Part shown: one piece after another, positions 46,201 through 55,279 of the stretch
Layout of the letters: each line of letters begins with the position of its first letter
How positions within the stretch are numbered: position 1 is the stretch's first letter
Assembly: GCF_014203125.1 (NCBI RefSeq)
Contig: NZ_JACHIH010000003.1
Span: forward strand, 245,732-309,731
DNA: 64,000 nt
DNA from: Rhodopseudomonas rhenobacensis
GTDB taxonomy: Bacteria > Pseudomonadota > Alphaproteobacteria > Rhizobiales > Xanthobacteraceae
Direction: 5' to 3'
Made by a program: the position numbers and the translations under genes
The notes under the pieces: generated by a model
Seen by the model: the letters and a program-made list of their open reading frames with translations, nothing else
What the model was told of the DNA's origin: nothing
Databases searched by the model: none

Positions 46201-47100
46201 ATGTACGAGAAGTTCGAATATCTGCTGGCGCTGGGACGCGAAAAGCACTTCGGCCGCGCCGCCCAAGTCTGCGGTGTGTCGCAGCCGAACCTGTCCGCTG
46301 CGATCAAGCAACTCGAACTGCAATTCGGCGTGATCCTGGTCGATCGCGGTGCGCGCTTCATGGGATTCACCGCCGAAGGCGAGCGGGTGCTGGATTGGGC
46401 GCGCAGCATCGTCGGCGATTTTCGCGCGATGACCGCCGAAATCGAATCGATGAAGCAGGGCTACGCGGGGCATCTGCGGATCGCCGCGATCCCGACCTCG
46501 CTGCCGATTCTGTCGCGGCTGACCACGGCCTATTGGGAGCGGCATCCCGGCGTGCATATCTCGATCTCGTCGTGCAATTCGGCGGAGATCCTGGCGCGGC
46601 TGGAGAATCTGGAAACCGATATCGGCATCACCTATTTCGATCAGGAATCGGTCGGCCGCAACGCCGAGGTGCCGCTGTATCACGAGCGCTACTGCCTGAT
46701 CGGGCCGCACGACCTGCAGCTGATGGACCGGCCGACCGTGACCTGGGAAGAAGTGGCGACGCTGCCACTGTGCCTTCCCGCAGCCGATATGCAGAACCGC
46801 CGGATTTACGACCGCATCTTCAAGGAAGTCGGCGTCACGGTTCATCCGGTGATGGAAACCAACGATTTCATGGTGCGCATCGCGCATCTGCGCACCGGAC
46901 GGCTGGCGACGGTGATGCCGCGGATCAAGGCGGAAGGCTGGTCGCTGCCGCCGGAGCTGGCGTCGATCCCGATCGTCGCGCCCGAAGTCAGCGCGCTGGT
47001 CGGCCTGCTCTATCCCAAGCGCGATCCAATCCCGCCGTTGACCGCGTCGCTCATTCATGAGGCCCGCCAGCTCGTTCCGGTGCTGACCGCCATGGCCTGA
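46201..47100 (+). CDS. LysR-family regulator inside the hyp cluster
   Basis: 299 residues. The HTH is FEYLLALGREKHFGRAAQVCGVSQPNLSAAIKQLELQFGVILVDR, followed by a typical effector domain (GHLRIAAIPTSLPILSRLT). It lies 24 bases after hypC and 56 before hypB, in the same direction, so it is likely cotranscribed. It may respond to formate or another FHL-related signal. It is the only regulator encoded in the FHL locus; there is no FhlA here. Confidence 0.85.
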   Translation: MYEKFEYLLALGREKHFGRAAQVCGVSQPNLSAAIKQLELQFGVILVDRGARFMGFTAEGERVLDWARSIVGDFRAMTAEIESMKQGYAGHLRIAAIPTSLPILSRLTTAYWERHPGVHISISSCNSAEILARLENLETDIGITYFDQESVGRNAEVPLYHERYCLIGPHDLQLMDRPTVTWEEVATLPLCLPAADMQNRRIYDRIFKEVGVTVHPVMETNDFMVRIAHLRTGRLATVMPRIKAEGWSLPPELASIPIVAPEVSALVGLLYPKRDPIPPLTASLIHEARQLVPVLTAMA

Positions 47101-47156
47101 GGGGCCGTCGAAATTAATCGATGCCCGGCGATTGCCTGGCGAAACGGAGAGACGCG

Positions 47157-48083
47157 ATGTGTACGACATGCGGATGCGGCGGAACCGAAGCGACCATCGA
47201 GGGTGTCGATGCCCACGGGCATTCGCATGCTCATCCGCATGATCACGATCACGATCACGCGCACGATCACGATCACCCCCACGATCACGATCATCCGCAA
47301 GATCATAGTCACGATCACGATCGTGATCACGGCCACGCCCATGATCACGCACACGGCGGGCAGCATCATGATCACCACCATCATCACGACCATGCGGTGG
47401 CTGTCGAGCCGGCGCCCGCTGCCGGCGTAACCTCGCGGACCATCGTGCTGGAGCGCGACATTCTCGCCGAGAACGACCGCCTGGCGGCCCGCAACCGCGC
47501 CCGCTTCGCCGATGCCGGCGTGCTGGCGCTGAACCTGGTGTCGAGCCCCGGCTCCGGCAAGACCACGCTGTTGACGCGCACCATCGCGGCGCTCGCCGGC
47601 ACGGTGCCGGTCGCCGTCATCGAGGGCGATCAGCAGACCAGCAACGACGCCGATCGGATTCGCGAAGCCGGCGCGCCCGCGGTGCAGATCAACACCGGCA
47701 AGGGCTGTCATCTCGACGCGCATATGGTGGGCCACGCCTGCGATCAGCTCGAGCTTGCCCGCGGCGGCGTGCTGTTCATCGAGAACGTCGGCAATCTGGT
47801 CTGTCCGGCGGCGTTCGATCTCGGCGAAGCCGCCAAGGTGGCGATCGTCTCGGTCACCGAAGGCGACGACAAGCCGCTGAAGTATCCCGACATGTTCGCC
47901 GCCGCGCGGCTGGTGCTGGTGAACAAGATCGACCTGCTGCCTTACGTCGATTCCGACATCGCGGTGCTGACCGCCAACGCCCGGCGGGTCAATCCCGCGG
48001 TCGAGGTGATGGTGCTGTCGGCGCGCAGCGGCGAAGGCATGGACGCCTGGATTAGTTGGTTGAAATCGCGGCTGGCAACATAG
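47157..48083 (+). CDS. hypB: Hydrogenase nickel-incorporation GTPase HypB
   Basis: 308 residues from MCTTCGCGG, holding the CxxCGC high-affinity Ni site. Residues about 21-80 are a His/Asp-rich stretch for nickel storage. GTPase: P-loop [25 protein letters not shown] and the NKID motif; metal site at [10 protein letters not shown]. It inserts nickel together with HypA. An in-frame Met 12 codons earlier is unlikely. Confidence 0.95.
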   Translation: MCTTCGCGGTEATIEGVDAHGHSHAHPHDHDHDHAHDHDHPHDHDHPQDHSHDHDRDHGHAHDHAHGGQHHDHHHHHDHAVAVEPAPAAGVTSRTIVLERDILAENDRLAARNRARFADAGVLALNLVSSPGSGKTTLLTRTIAALAGTVPVAVIEGDQQTSNDADRIREAGAPAVQINTGKGCHLDAHMVGHACDQLELARGGVLFIENVGNLVCPAAFDLGEAAKVAIVSVTEGDDKPLKYPDMFAAARLVLVNKIDLLPYVDSDIAVLTANARRVNPAVEVMVLSARSGEGMDAWISWLKSRLAT

Positions 48084-48094
48084 GATCAACGCTC

Positions 48095-48367
48095 ATGTGC
48101 CTCGGCATTCCCGTCCAAATCAAATCCATCACCGATCCCGACAAGATGCTGGCGCTCGCCGAGGTCAAGGGCGTGCGTCGCGAGATCAACGTCACGCTGG
48201 TCAGCGAGCCTGCTGAGCCGCTCGAGGCGCTGATCGGGCGCTGGGTGCTGCTGCATGTCGGGTTCGCGGTGTCGCGGATCGACGAAGACGAGGCGCGGAT
48301 CACGCTCGAACTACTCGCCGAAACCGGCGCGGTGGAAGAAGAGCTCGCCGCGATGGTGCCGCAATGA
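48095..48367 (+). CDS. hypC: Hydrogenase assembly chaperone HypC (second copy)
   Basis: 90 residues from MCLGIPVQIKSI, with Cys2. LIGRWVLLHVGFAVSRIDEDEARITLELL is typical of HypC. It directly precedes and overlaps hypD (ATGA), the usual HypC-HypD pairing, so this is the canonical partner, whereas the copy at 45826 may be a specialised chaperone. Confidence 0.93.
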   Translation: MCLGIPVQIKSITDPDKMLALAEVKGVRREINVTLVSEPAEPLEALIGRWVLLHVGFAVSRIDEDEARITLELLAETGAVEEELAAMVPQ

Positions 48368-49533
48368 CCACGGCAACGCCGAAGAACTACGCCGACGAAT
48401 ACCGCGATCCGGCGCATGCCCGCGCCGAGCTGGCGCGGATCGCCAGGCTCGCCGCCACGCTCGGCGCCACCCGCGACAAGCCGATCTCGATCATGGAGAT
48501 CTGCGGCGGCCACACCCACACCATCTTTCGCCACGGCCTCGATCGCCTGATCGATCAGGGCATCGAATTCGTGCACGGGCCGGGCTGTCCGGTCTGCGTG
48601 CTGCCGCAGGCGCGGATCGACGAGTGCATCGAGATCGCCAGCCGGCCCGGCGTGGTGCTGGCGACGTTCGGCGACGCCATGCGGGTGCCCGGCACGAAGG
48701 GCTCGCTGCTCGTCGCCAAGGCCAAAGGCGCCGACGTGCGCATCGTCTATTCGCCGCTCGACGCCTTGGCGCTGGCGCGCAAGATGCCGGAGCGCGAAGT
48801 GGTGTTCTTCGCGCTCGGCTTCGAGACCACGATGCCGGCCACCGCGCTGACGCTGCTGCAGGCGGAGCGCGAGGGCATCAAGAACTTCTCGCTGTTCTGC
48901 AATCACATCACGGTGCCACAGCCGCTGCGCGTGCTGCTGCAGGACCCGATGATGCAGATCCACGGCTTCGTCGGGCCCGGCCATGTCAGCATGGTGATCG
49001 GGCTCGAACCTTATGAGTTCATCGCCGAGCAGTTCCGCCGCCCGCTGGTGGTCGCGGGCTTCGAGCCGGTCGATCTGTTGCAGTCGGTGGCGATGGTGCT
49101 GACGCAACTGGTCGAAGGACGCGCCGAGATCGAAAATCAATATGCCCGCGTGGTGCGCAAGGCCGGCAATCCGCAGGCCTTGGCGGCGATCGACGCGGTG
49201 TTCGAGCCGCGCGCCAGCTTCGAGTGGCGCGGGCTCGGCGAGATCGAATGGTCGGGCATGAAAATTCGCGGACGCTACGCGGCGTTCGACGCCGAACAGA
49301 AATTCGGCGTCGGCTATGGCGGCACCCGGGCGGCGACGGCGCCTGAGCTCGCCGATTGCCGCTGCGGCGAAGTGGTGAAGGGCGCGATGAAGCCGCCGGA
49401 TTGTCCGCTGTTCGGCACGGTGTGCCGGCCGGAGACCCCGGTCGGCGCGCTGATGGTGTCGTCGGAAGGTTCTTGCGCGGCGTATTGGCAATATGCCGGG
49501 CGGCGCGTCGCCACGGCGGAGGCTTCGGTATGA
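48364..49533 (+). CDS. hypD: Hydrogenase maturation protein HypD
   Basis: 389 residues. HypD assembles the Fe(CN)2CO centre. Signature segments: IMEICGGHTHTIFRHG (catalytic Cys), VHGPGCPVCVLP, FFALGFETTMPATA and FVGPGHVSMVIG. C-terminal [4Fe-4S] Cys occur in CRCGEVVKGAMKPPDCPLFGTVC. The usual family is near 370-380 residues. Overlaps hypC2 and hypE by 4 bases each. Confidence 0.95.
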   Translation: MTTATPKNYADEYRDPAHARAELARIARLAATLGATRDKPISIMEICGGHTHTIFRHGLDRLIDQGIEFVHGPGCPVCVLPQARIDECIEIASRPGVVLATFGDAMRVPGTKGSLLVAKAKGADVRIVYSPLDALALARKMPEREVVFFALGFETTMPATALTLLQAEREGIKNFSLFCNHITVPQPLRVLLQDPMMQIHGFVGPGHVSMVIGLEPYEFIAEQFRRPLVVAGFEPVDLLQSVAMVLTQLVEGRAEIENQYARVVRKAGNPQALAAIDAVFEPRASFEWRGLGEIEWSGMKIRGRYAAFDAEQKFGVGYGGTRAATAPELADCRCGEVVKGAMKPPDCPLFGTVCRPETPVGALMVSSEGSCAAYWQYAGRRVATAEASV

Positions 49534-50564
49534 GCAAGTTGATCGGAAGCGTCGTCACGCTGGCGCATGGCGGCGGCGGCAAGGCGATGCGCGACCTGGT
49601 CGCCGAAATATTCCTGCCGGCGTTCGACAATCCAATTCTGGGCGTGATGGAAGACCAGGCGCGGCTCGAGCTCGGCGCGCTGTCGGTGCCGGGCGCAAGG
49701 CTCGCTTTCACCACCGACGGCTTCGTGGTGCGGCCGCTGGAATTTCCCGGCGGCGACATCGGCAAGCTCGCGGTCTGCGGCACGGTGAACGATCTCGCGG
49801 TCGGCGGCGCCACGCCGTTGTGGCTGTCCTGCGCGGTGGTGATCGAAGAAGGCTTTGAATTCGAGAAGCTGCGCCGCATCGTGGCGTCGATGCGGGCTTC
49901 AGCCGCCGAGGCCGGCGTGCTGATCGTCACCGGCGACACCAAGGTGGTGGAGCGCGGCGCCGCCGACGGATTGTTCATCACCACCGCGGGCGTCGGGGTG
50001 TTTCCACCCTGGCGCAATCTCGCCGCGGTGAATGTGCGGCCGGGTGACGTCGTGCTGGTCAATGGCCCGATCGGCGATCACGGCGCCGCGGTGATGGCCG
50101 CGCGCGGCGACCTCGCGCTGGAAACCGAACTGATCAGCGATTGCCGGCCGCTGAACGGTTTGATGAATGCGCTGCTCGACGCCGCACCGGGGACGCGTTG
50201 CGCGCGCGATGCGACGCGCGGCGGCGTCGCCGCGGTGTTGAACGAGATCGCCGCGGCCGCCAAGATCGGCGTCGCGATCGACGAGGCGAAGATTCCGGTG
50301 CGGCCCGAAGTCGACGGCGTCTGCGAGATTTTGGGCCTCGATCCCTTGTATCTCGCCAATGAAGGCACCCTGGTCGCGGTGGTGCCGGCAGACCAAGCCG
50401 ACGCCGCGCTGGCGGCGTGGCGCGCCTGCGCCGGCGGCGCAGAATCCTGCGCGATCGGCGAGATCACCGCGGGTCCCTCCGGCGACGTGGTGATGCGCAC
50501 GCGATTCGGCAGCGAGCGGCTGGTCGATCTGATGATCGGCGATCAATTGCCGAGGATTTGCTGA
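49530..50564 (+). CDS. hypE: Hydrogenase maturation protein HypE
   Basis: 344 residues, PurM/AIR-synthase-like. It dehydrates the carbamoyl group to thiocyanate for the cyanide ligands. N-terminal LAHGGGGKAMRDL, VTGDTKVVERGAADG and DATRGGVAAVLNEIA are family blocks. The C-terminus ends PRIC, with the essential Cys344 as the last residue. Last gene of the rightward hyp run. Confidence 0.95.
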   Translation: MSKLIGSVVTLAHGGGGKAMRDLVAEIFLPAFDNPILGVMEDQARLELGALSVPGARLAFTTDGFVVRPLEFPGGDIGKLAVCGTVNDLAVGGATPLWLSCAVVIEEGFEFEKLRRIVASMRASAAEAGVLIVTGDTKVVERGAADGLFITTAGVGVFPPWRNLAAVNVRPGDVVLVNGPIGDHGAAVMAARGDLALETELISDCRPLNGLMNALLDAAPGTRCARDATRGGVAAVLNEIAAAAKIGVAIDEAKIPVRPEVDGVCEILGLDPLYLANEGTLVAVVPADQADAALAAWRACAGGAESCAIGEITAGPSGDVVMRTRFGSERLVDLMIGDQLPRIC

Positions 50565-50613
50565 ACGGTTCTCGTCAGCGATCCTGCGAGTTCAATCTCC
50601 CGCGATATGTCGA

Positions 50614-50752
50614 CGTGCCCCGGACGCGGCGCAGCGCGCCGCACTTGCGGCGTGGTGCGCTGCAGAGCCGGGGCCGTTACGGAACGCAGCGCTTGGAACG
50701 GTCCCGGCTCGCACAGCAGCGTGAAGAACGCTGCCGCGCGTCCGGGACACGG
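50614..50752. repeat. Intergenic repeat, family B copy 2
   Basis: About 139 bp between the convergent hypE and hypF, highly similar to 1519-1653 in the same orientation (shared GCAGCGCGCCGCAC, GCGGCGTGGTGCGCTGCAGA, GGAACGGTCCCGGCTCGC). Inverted ends (CGTGCCCCGGACGC; GCGTCCGGGACACG). Confidence 0.85.
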
Positions 50753-50789
50753 CCTCATTGCTTTGACAACGCGGCGCCAGCCGAACGCG

Positions 50790-53147
50790 CTACGCCAGAG
50801 CCCGCGCCGCGGCGATGATCGCTTGGCCGAACGCCAGCCCGCCGTCATTGGCGGGGATTTGTGCCGGCGACAGCACCGGCAGCGAACTTGCAGTGAGACG
50901 GGTGAGGCAGGCCTGAAGTAACAAGCCATTCTGGAATACGCCGCCGCCGAGCGCGATGGCCTGCGCGTCGTTGGCCTTAGCGATTCTGAGTGCCGCGTCA
51001 CAAAATGCTTCGGCGAGCCCGAAGTGAAACCGGGCCGCGATGTCGGCGATCGGCACGCCGTCGCGGAGATCTTCCAACAAAGCGCGCCACATCGGCGCCG
51101 GATCGATGCTCCAGGGCAACGTTGCGGTGTCGACGCTGAACGGATAGCAACGCGTATCAACGCTGTTGCTGGCCAGCGCTTCCAGCGCCATCGCGGCTTC
51201 GCCCTCGAAGCTGAGCTGTGCCGGCGAAAGCGCAAGTGCGGCAGCGACCGCGTCGAACAGCCGCCCGCAGGACGACGACAGCGGCGAATTGAGGCCGCGC
51301 GCCATCGCCTGCCGCAGCACGCCGAGTTGTTGCCCGGCGAGGATCGCGCCGCCCGGCAGTGTAGGCATATACGCAGCGGTGCCGTCGATGCCGAACGCCG
51401 CATCGAGCTGCGCCAACAGATTGCGCCACGGCTGCGTCACCGCGCGTGCGCCGCCGGGTAGCGGCACCGGCTTGAGCCGCGCCATCCGGGTAAAATCCAT
51501 GTAGTCGCACAGCAAAATCTCGCCGCCCCACACCGTGCCGTCGCGGCCATAGCCGATGCCGTCGAGCGCGATGCCGACTACGCGGCCGCAGTCGCGCGGC
51601 CACGCCCGCTCCGCCATCGCGGCGGCGATATGCGCGTGATGATGCTGCACGCGGGCGAGCGGCAGATCGCGCTCGGCGGCGGCCTGTTCGGCCCAGGCGG
51701 AGCTGCGATAGGCCGGATGCAGATCGGCCGCGAGCAGGGCAGGGCGATGGTCGAACAGCTGCGCGTAGTCGTCGATGGCGCGGACGAATTCGCGATAGGT
51801 CAGGGGCTCTTCGAGGTCGCCGAGGTGATGCGACAGCAGCGCCTCGTTGTTGCGCGTGAGGCAAATCGCGGCTTTCATCTCGCCGCCGAGCGCCAGAACC
51901 GGCGGCGCGCTCGCAAAGCCCGGCGGCAGGCGTCGCGGCGCCGGCGCGTAGCCGCGGGCGTGGCGTAGCAAACGCGGCTCGCCGCTGACCACGCGCGCCA
52001 CCGAATCGTCGAGCCGCCGCGCGATCCGCCGGTCGTGCATCAGAAAAGAATCGGCGAAGCCGCCGAGCTTGCGCTGCGCGTCGGCGTTGTCGATCACCTG
52101 CGGTTCGCCGGAGACGTTGCCGCTGGTCATCACCAGCGCGCCGCCGAACTCGCCCAGCAGCAGGTGATGCAGCGGCGTGGTCGGCAGCATGAAGCCGAGC
52201 AGCGCCTGGTTCGGCGCCACCGCGGCGGCAAGACCCTCGCGGTTGAGCCACTCGAGTAGTACGATCGGCGCCGCCGGACTCGCCAGCAGCGCGGCCTCGC
52301 ACGGATCGACGCGGCAAAACTTGCGGATGTTCGCGAGATCCGGCGCCATCAGCGCGAACGGTTTCGCCGGGCGGCGTTTTCGTGCGCGAAGCGCTTCGAC
52401 TGCCGCCCCGTTGCCGGCGTCACACGCCAGATGAAAGCCGCCGAGACCTTTCAGCGCCAGGATTTGTCCCTGCCGCAACGCCTCGACCGCGGCGGCGAGC
52501 GGATCGTCGCTCGCGACGCGCACGCCGTCGGGGTTCTCGATCCACAGTCGGGGGCCGCACTCCGGGCAGGCGATCGGCTGGGCGTGGAAGCGGCGATCCA
52601 CCGGCGACTCGTATTCGCCGCGGCACGGCGCGCACAGCGGAAAGTCGCGCATCGTGGTGTTGGGGCGATCATAAGGGATCGCGTCGATGATCGAGAACCG
52701 CGGCCCGCAGGCGGTGCAGCTCGCGAAGGCGTAGCGATAGCGCCGCTCGCCAGGCGTGTCGATTTCACTCTCGCAGGCCGCACAGATCCGCGCATCCGGC
52801 ACCACGCCGGCGGTGTGGCGGCCGCCGTGCTCGGCCGGCGAGGCGGCGATCGCAAAGGTGACGAGGCCCGACGGCGCGCTCCACAGCGCCCGCTCGATCG
52901 ACGCGACATGGGCCAGTGCGGGCGGCTCGTCGCGGATCGCCGTGACCAGCGCGTCGATCGCGGCGGCTTGCCCGGCGACATGAATCAGCACGCCTTCGCT
53001 ATCGTTATGCACCGATCCCGCAAGTTGCAGGCGCTGCGCCAGCGCGTGCACGAAGGGGCGAAAGCCGACGCCCTGCACCAGGCCGCGGACGCGGATGCAT
53101 TCAGCCGCGCGCAGCGGCGCATCGCGTTCGCCGCGCTCCATGGTCAT
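50790..53147 (-). CDS. hypF: Carbamoyltransferase HypF
   Basis: 785 residues. It makes the carbamoyl group from carbamoyl phosphate and ATP and gives it to HypE. Domains in order: acylphosphatase with VRGLVQGVGFRPFVHALA (residues 20-37), two CxxC zinc fingers (about 120-195), a YrdC-like domain (about 205-390) and a Kae1-like C-terminal half. The start overlaps the mogA stop (ATGA); an ATG two codons later is also possible. It converges on hypE. Confidence 0.93.
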   Translation of the reverse strand: MTMERGERDAPLRAAECIRVRGLVQGVGFRPFVHALAQRLQLAGSVHNDSEGVLIHVAGQAAAIDALVTAIRDEPPALAHVASIERALWSAPSGLVTFAIAASPAEHGGRHTAGVVPDARICAACESEIDTPGERRYRYAFASCTACGPRFSIIDAIPYDRPNTTMRDFPLCAPCRGEYESPVDRRFHAQPIACPECGPRLWIENPDGVRVASDDPLAAAVEALRQGQILALKGLGGFHLACDAGNGAAVEALRARKRRPAKPFALMAPDLANIRKFCRVDPCEAALLASPAAPIVLLEWLNREGLAAAVAPNQALLGFMLPTTPLHHLLLGEFGGALVMTSGNVSGEPQVIDNADAQRKLGGFADSFLMHDRRIARRLDDSVARVVSGEPRLLRHARGYAPAPRRLPPGFASAPPVLALGGEMKAAICLTRNNEALLSHHLGDLEEPLTYREFVRAIDDYAQLFDHRPALLAADLHPAYRSSAWAEQAAAERDLPLARVQHHHAHIAAAMAERAWPRDCGRVVGIALDGIGYGRDGTVWGGEILLCDYMDFTRMARLKPVPLPGGARAVTQPWRNLLAQLDAAFGIDGTAAYMPTLPGGAILAGQQLGVLRQAMARGLNSPLSSSCGRLFDAVAAALALSPAQLSFEGEAAMALEALASNSVDTRCYPFSVDTATLPWSIDPAPMWRALLEDLRDGVPIADIAARFHFGLAEAFCDAALRIAKANDAQAIALGGGVFQNGLLLQACLTRLTASSLPVLSPAQIPANDGGLAFGQAIIAAARALA

Positions 53148-53665
53148 TTCGGCCGGAACGCGGCGATCACCGAGGCGTCGGTTTCGATCCGGCCGGCGCC
53201 CATCAGGTCGAGACAATACGGCACCGCGGCGAACACCGCGTCGAGACACACCGCGATCGAGGCCGGCTTGCCGGGCATGTTGATGATCAGCGTCTTGCCG
53301 CGCGACCCGGCGAGCTGCCGCGACAGGATCGCGGTCGGCACGTGCTGCAGGCTGGCGAGCCGCATCGCTTCGCCGAAGCCGGGCATCAGCCGTTCGATCA
53401 CCGCCTCGGTGGCTTCCGGGGTGCAATCGCGCGGCGACGGGCCGGTGCCGCCGGTGGTGAGCAGCAGATCGACCTTGTCGACGTCGCACATCGCGATCAG
53501 CGCCTCGCGCACGCTGTCGACGCCGTCCGGAATCACCCGGCCGACCGCCTCCCACGGGCTGGTGATGGCGCGGCTGAGCCAGGCGACCACCGCCGGGCCG
53601 CCGAGGTCCTCATATTCGCCGCGCGCGGCGCGGTCGGAGACGGTCAGAATGCCGATGCGCACCAT
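53144..53665 (-). CDS. mogA: Molybdopterin adenylyltransferase MogA (MoaB/Mog family)
   Basis: 173 residues. Mog/MoeA-like fold with LLLTTGGTGPSPRDCTPEAT and INMPGKPASIAVCLDAV, the nucleotide and pterin-binding parts. It adenylates molybdopterin before Mo insertion, needed for FdhF. Joined to hypF by a 4-base overlap, a link of Mo and NiFe cofactor pathways in one transcript. Confidence 0.92.
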   Translation of the reverse strand: MVRIGILTVSDRAARGEYEDLGGPAVVAWLSRAITSPWEAVGRVIPDGVDSVREALIAMCDVDKVDLLLTTGGTGPSPRDCTPEATEAVIERLMPGFGEAMRLASLQHVPTAILSRQLAGSRGKTLIINMPGKPASIAVCLDAVFAAVPYCLDLMGAGRIETDASVIAAFRPK

Positions 53666-54001
53666 GCGCCAATTCCCATGCTGGAGTTGTCCGCCGCCGA
53701 ACGCCGACGGCCTCCGGCGACCCTAGCACGGCGGTTTTGCCGGGCGGCAGCGAATGTTGGTTGCGACCGCGTCGCTGCGGCTCAGCGATGAGATTCGCGA
53801 TGCTGTAGCCGGCGATGCCGAAGCTTTGGCCGATGGCGGGCGGCCACAACCTGCCGTCGCGGCCGCGCCGTCGTTACACCACACAGGCTTCAACGCGGTG
53901 ATCTCTCCGCCGCGACATTAGCGGCGGTCATCATCATCCGAATTGCCGGGGTGGCGGCGATCGGCGCCATGATATGTTGCCGGCAACGCAGGGGAACCGG
54001 A
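53666..54001. other. Intergenic region with no supported gene
   Basis: About 336 bases between the divergent mogA (leftward) and a small membrane ORF (rightward). The short open frames here have no RBS or protein-like content. No repeat seen elsewhere in the window was noticed. It should hold promoters for both sides, but no clear boxes could be fixed. Confidence 0.5.
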
Positions 54002-54184
54002 ATGAGTTGGTACGTCGAGGCGATCGTTATCGGAATCATTCTGCCGTGGATCATCATGACCTATCGGCTGATCGCGGCGTTTCGCCGAGGCGTCGGCGCC
54101 GGCGTGGTGAAATGGCTGACCTATTGCGCGATCAGCGTGCCGGCGATGCTGCTGATCATGTGGGCCATCCAGTTCACGCGATAA
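54002..54184 (+). CDS. Small two-helix membrane protein, 60 residues
   Basis: The start is the ATG after AGGGGAACCGGA; an in-frame ATG 17 codons earlier has no RBS. Two hydrophobic helices, YVEAIVIGIILPWIIMTY and ISVPAMLLIMWAIQF, are joined by a short basic loop (RRGVGAG). It has no known family that I recognise. It is flanked by unrelated genes. Confidence 0.6.
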   Translation: MSWYVEAIVIGIILPWIIMTYRLIAAFRRGVGAGVVKWLTYCAISVPAMLLIMWAIQFTR

Positions 54185-54214
54185 CGCAAAAGCCCGTCCG
54201 CGATAGCGCGAGGG

Positions 54215-54763
54215 TCAGACGCGATTTGGCCTGACGTAGCAATCGGTGGGAGCAGCGTCGATCGGCGTGGCGGCCGCGGCCGGCTGCAACTCGGCGCGAC
54301 GCGGCGTGCGGTCGGCGGAGGCCTCCGGCGAGCCCTGCTTTCTTCCGCCTTCGATAATCACGAAGTTGCGTTGCGGCCGCGCCATCCGCTCCGATTCGCG
54401 CGGCTGCGAGGCTGGCGCGGGGCCTGGCGTGATCGCGGGCCTCTCGTCGGCCGGGTGTGGCGCGGCATCGCTCGGGATTTCCGCGTTGGCCGGCTCGATG
54501 CGCGCCAGCATCGCGCGACCGGCGTCGGTGAGCCGCCAACCCTCGGCGTCGCGAAGCACCAGCTGTTGGCCGAAGATGTCGAGACCGGGGGCGCGCGCCA
54601 GCATGCGCTTCATCCGGTCGGTCCAGTCGGTGCCGCTGGCGCCGAGAATCGCAAGGTCGGCCTTGAGCATGTCCACGGTGGCGCAGCCGCTGGGATAGCT
54701 CGACAAAACTTTCAAGATGGCCACTTGCAACGACACGCTACGCCCCGACTCAGCAAGAATCAC
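54215..54763 (-). CDS. Conserved-looking hypothetical protein with a winged-helix-like N-terminus
   Basis: Up to 182 residues, GTG start; another GTG nine codons later (VSLQVAILKVL, 54736) is as likely. About residues 10-95 alternate helices and strands (DMLKADLAILGASGTDWTDRMKRMLAR, LVLRDAEGWRLTDAGRAML), like a small winged helix used for DNA or protein binding. The C-terminal half is Pro/Ala/Arg-rich and disordered. Function unknown. Confidence 0.65.
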   Translation of the reverse strand: MILAESGRSVSLQVAILKVLSSYPSGCATVDMLKADLAILGASGTDWTDRMKRMLARAPGLDIFGQQLVLRDAEGWRLTDAGRAMLARIEPANAEIPSDAAPHPADERPAITPGPAPASQPRESERMARPQRNFVIIEGGRKQGSPEASADRTPRRAELQPAAAATPIDAAPTDCYVRPNRV

Positions 54764-54883
54764 AAATTCCGGCCAACGCCATTATCTCCCGAGAACGACG
54801 GGTGTCTAGGAAAGCGCCAGTTATCCCCAACTTCGGCGTGGGCGACGCGGGCTGCGGAGTAGAAGGATACGGTCGGCGCGCCT

Positions 54884-55279
54884 TCAGCCGGGCGCGCCGA
54901 CCAGGCGACCTTCGCGGAAGAACCAGCGCCCGCGATGTTTGCGAAACTGCGAGCGCTCGTGATGCTTCTGCTCGGCGCCGTCGCCCTGCCGAAACCAGGC
55001 GATGAATTCGACCTCGCCGCGACTGCCCTGCTGCGAGCTGCTCAGGATATCGAGGCCGGTGAAGATCGAGCCGTCCATCCAGGCGCGGTTGGCGTCGTGA
55101 TCGAGTTCGTCGCGCACCTGCGGGTCGGTGGTGTCGACGATATAATCGAAGTCCTTGCGCACATAGGCCGCGTAGCGCGACCGCATCAGGGCTTCGGGCG
55201 TGGCGGCCGCGGTGGTGCGGGCAAGCAGCGGCCCGCAACATTGATCGAACGGCTCGTCGGCGCAGCAGACGCATTTCAT
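54884..55279 (-). CDS. YchJ-like protein (UPF0225) with SEC-C-type zinc motif
   Basis: 131 residues from MKCVCCAD; a longer frame upstream is not supported. The N-terminal CVCCADEPFDQCCGPLL is the Cys-rich motif of YchJ/SEC-C-like proteins, then SRYAAYVRKDFDYIVDTTDP and a C-terminal NTF2-like SQFRKHRGRWFFREG. Its biological role is not known. Divergent from the kdp leader. Confidence 0.85.
   Translation of the reverse strand: MKCVCCADEPFDQCCGPLLARTTAAATPEALMRSRYAAYVRKDFDYIVDTTDPQVRDELDHDANRAWMDGSIFTGLDILSSSQQGSRGEVEFIAWFRQGDGAEQKHHERSQFRKHRGRWFFREGRLVGAPG

Noticed and set aside
47220..47400. Short tandem repeats resembling a repeat array or CRISPR
   Set aside because: The repeats are His/Asp codons of the HypB N-terminus, in frame, without spacers.
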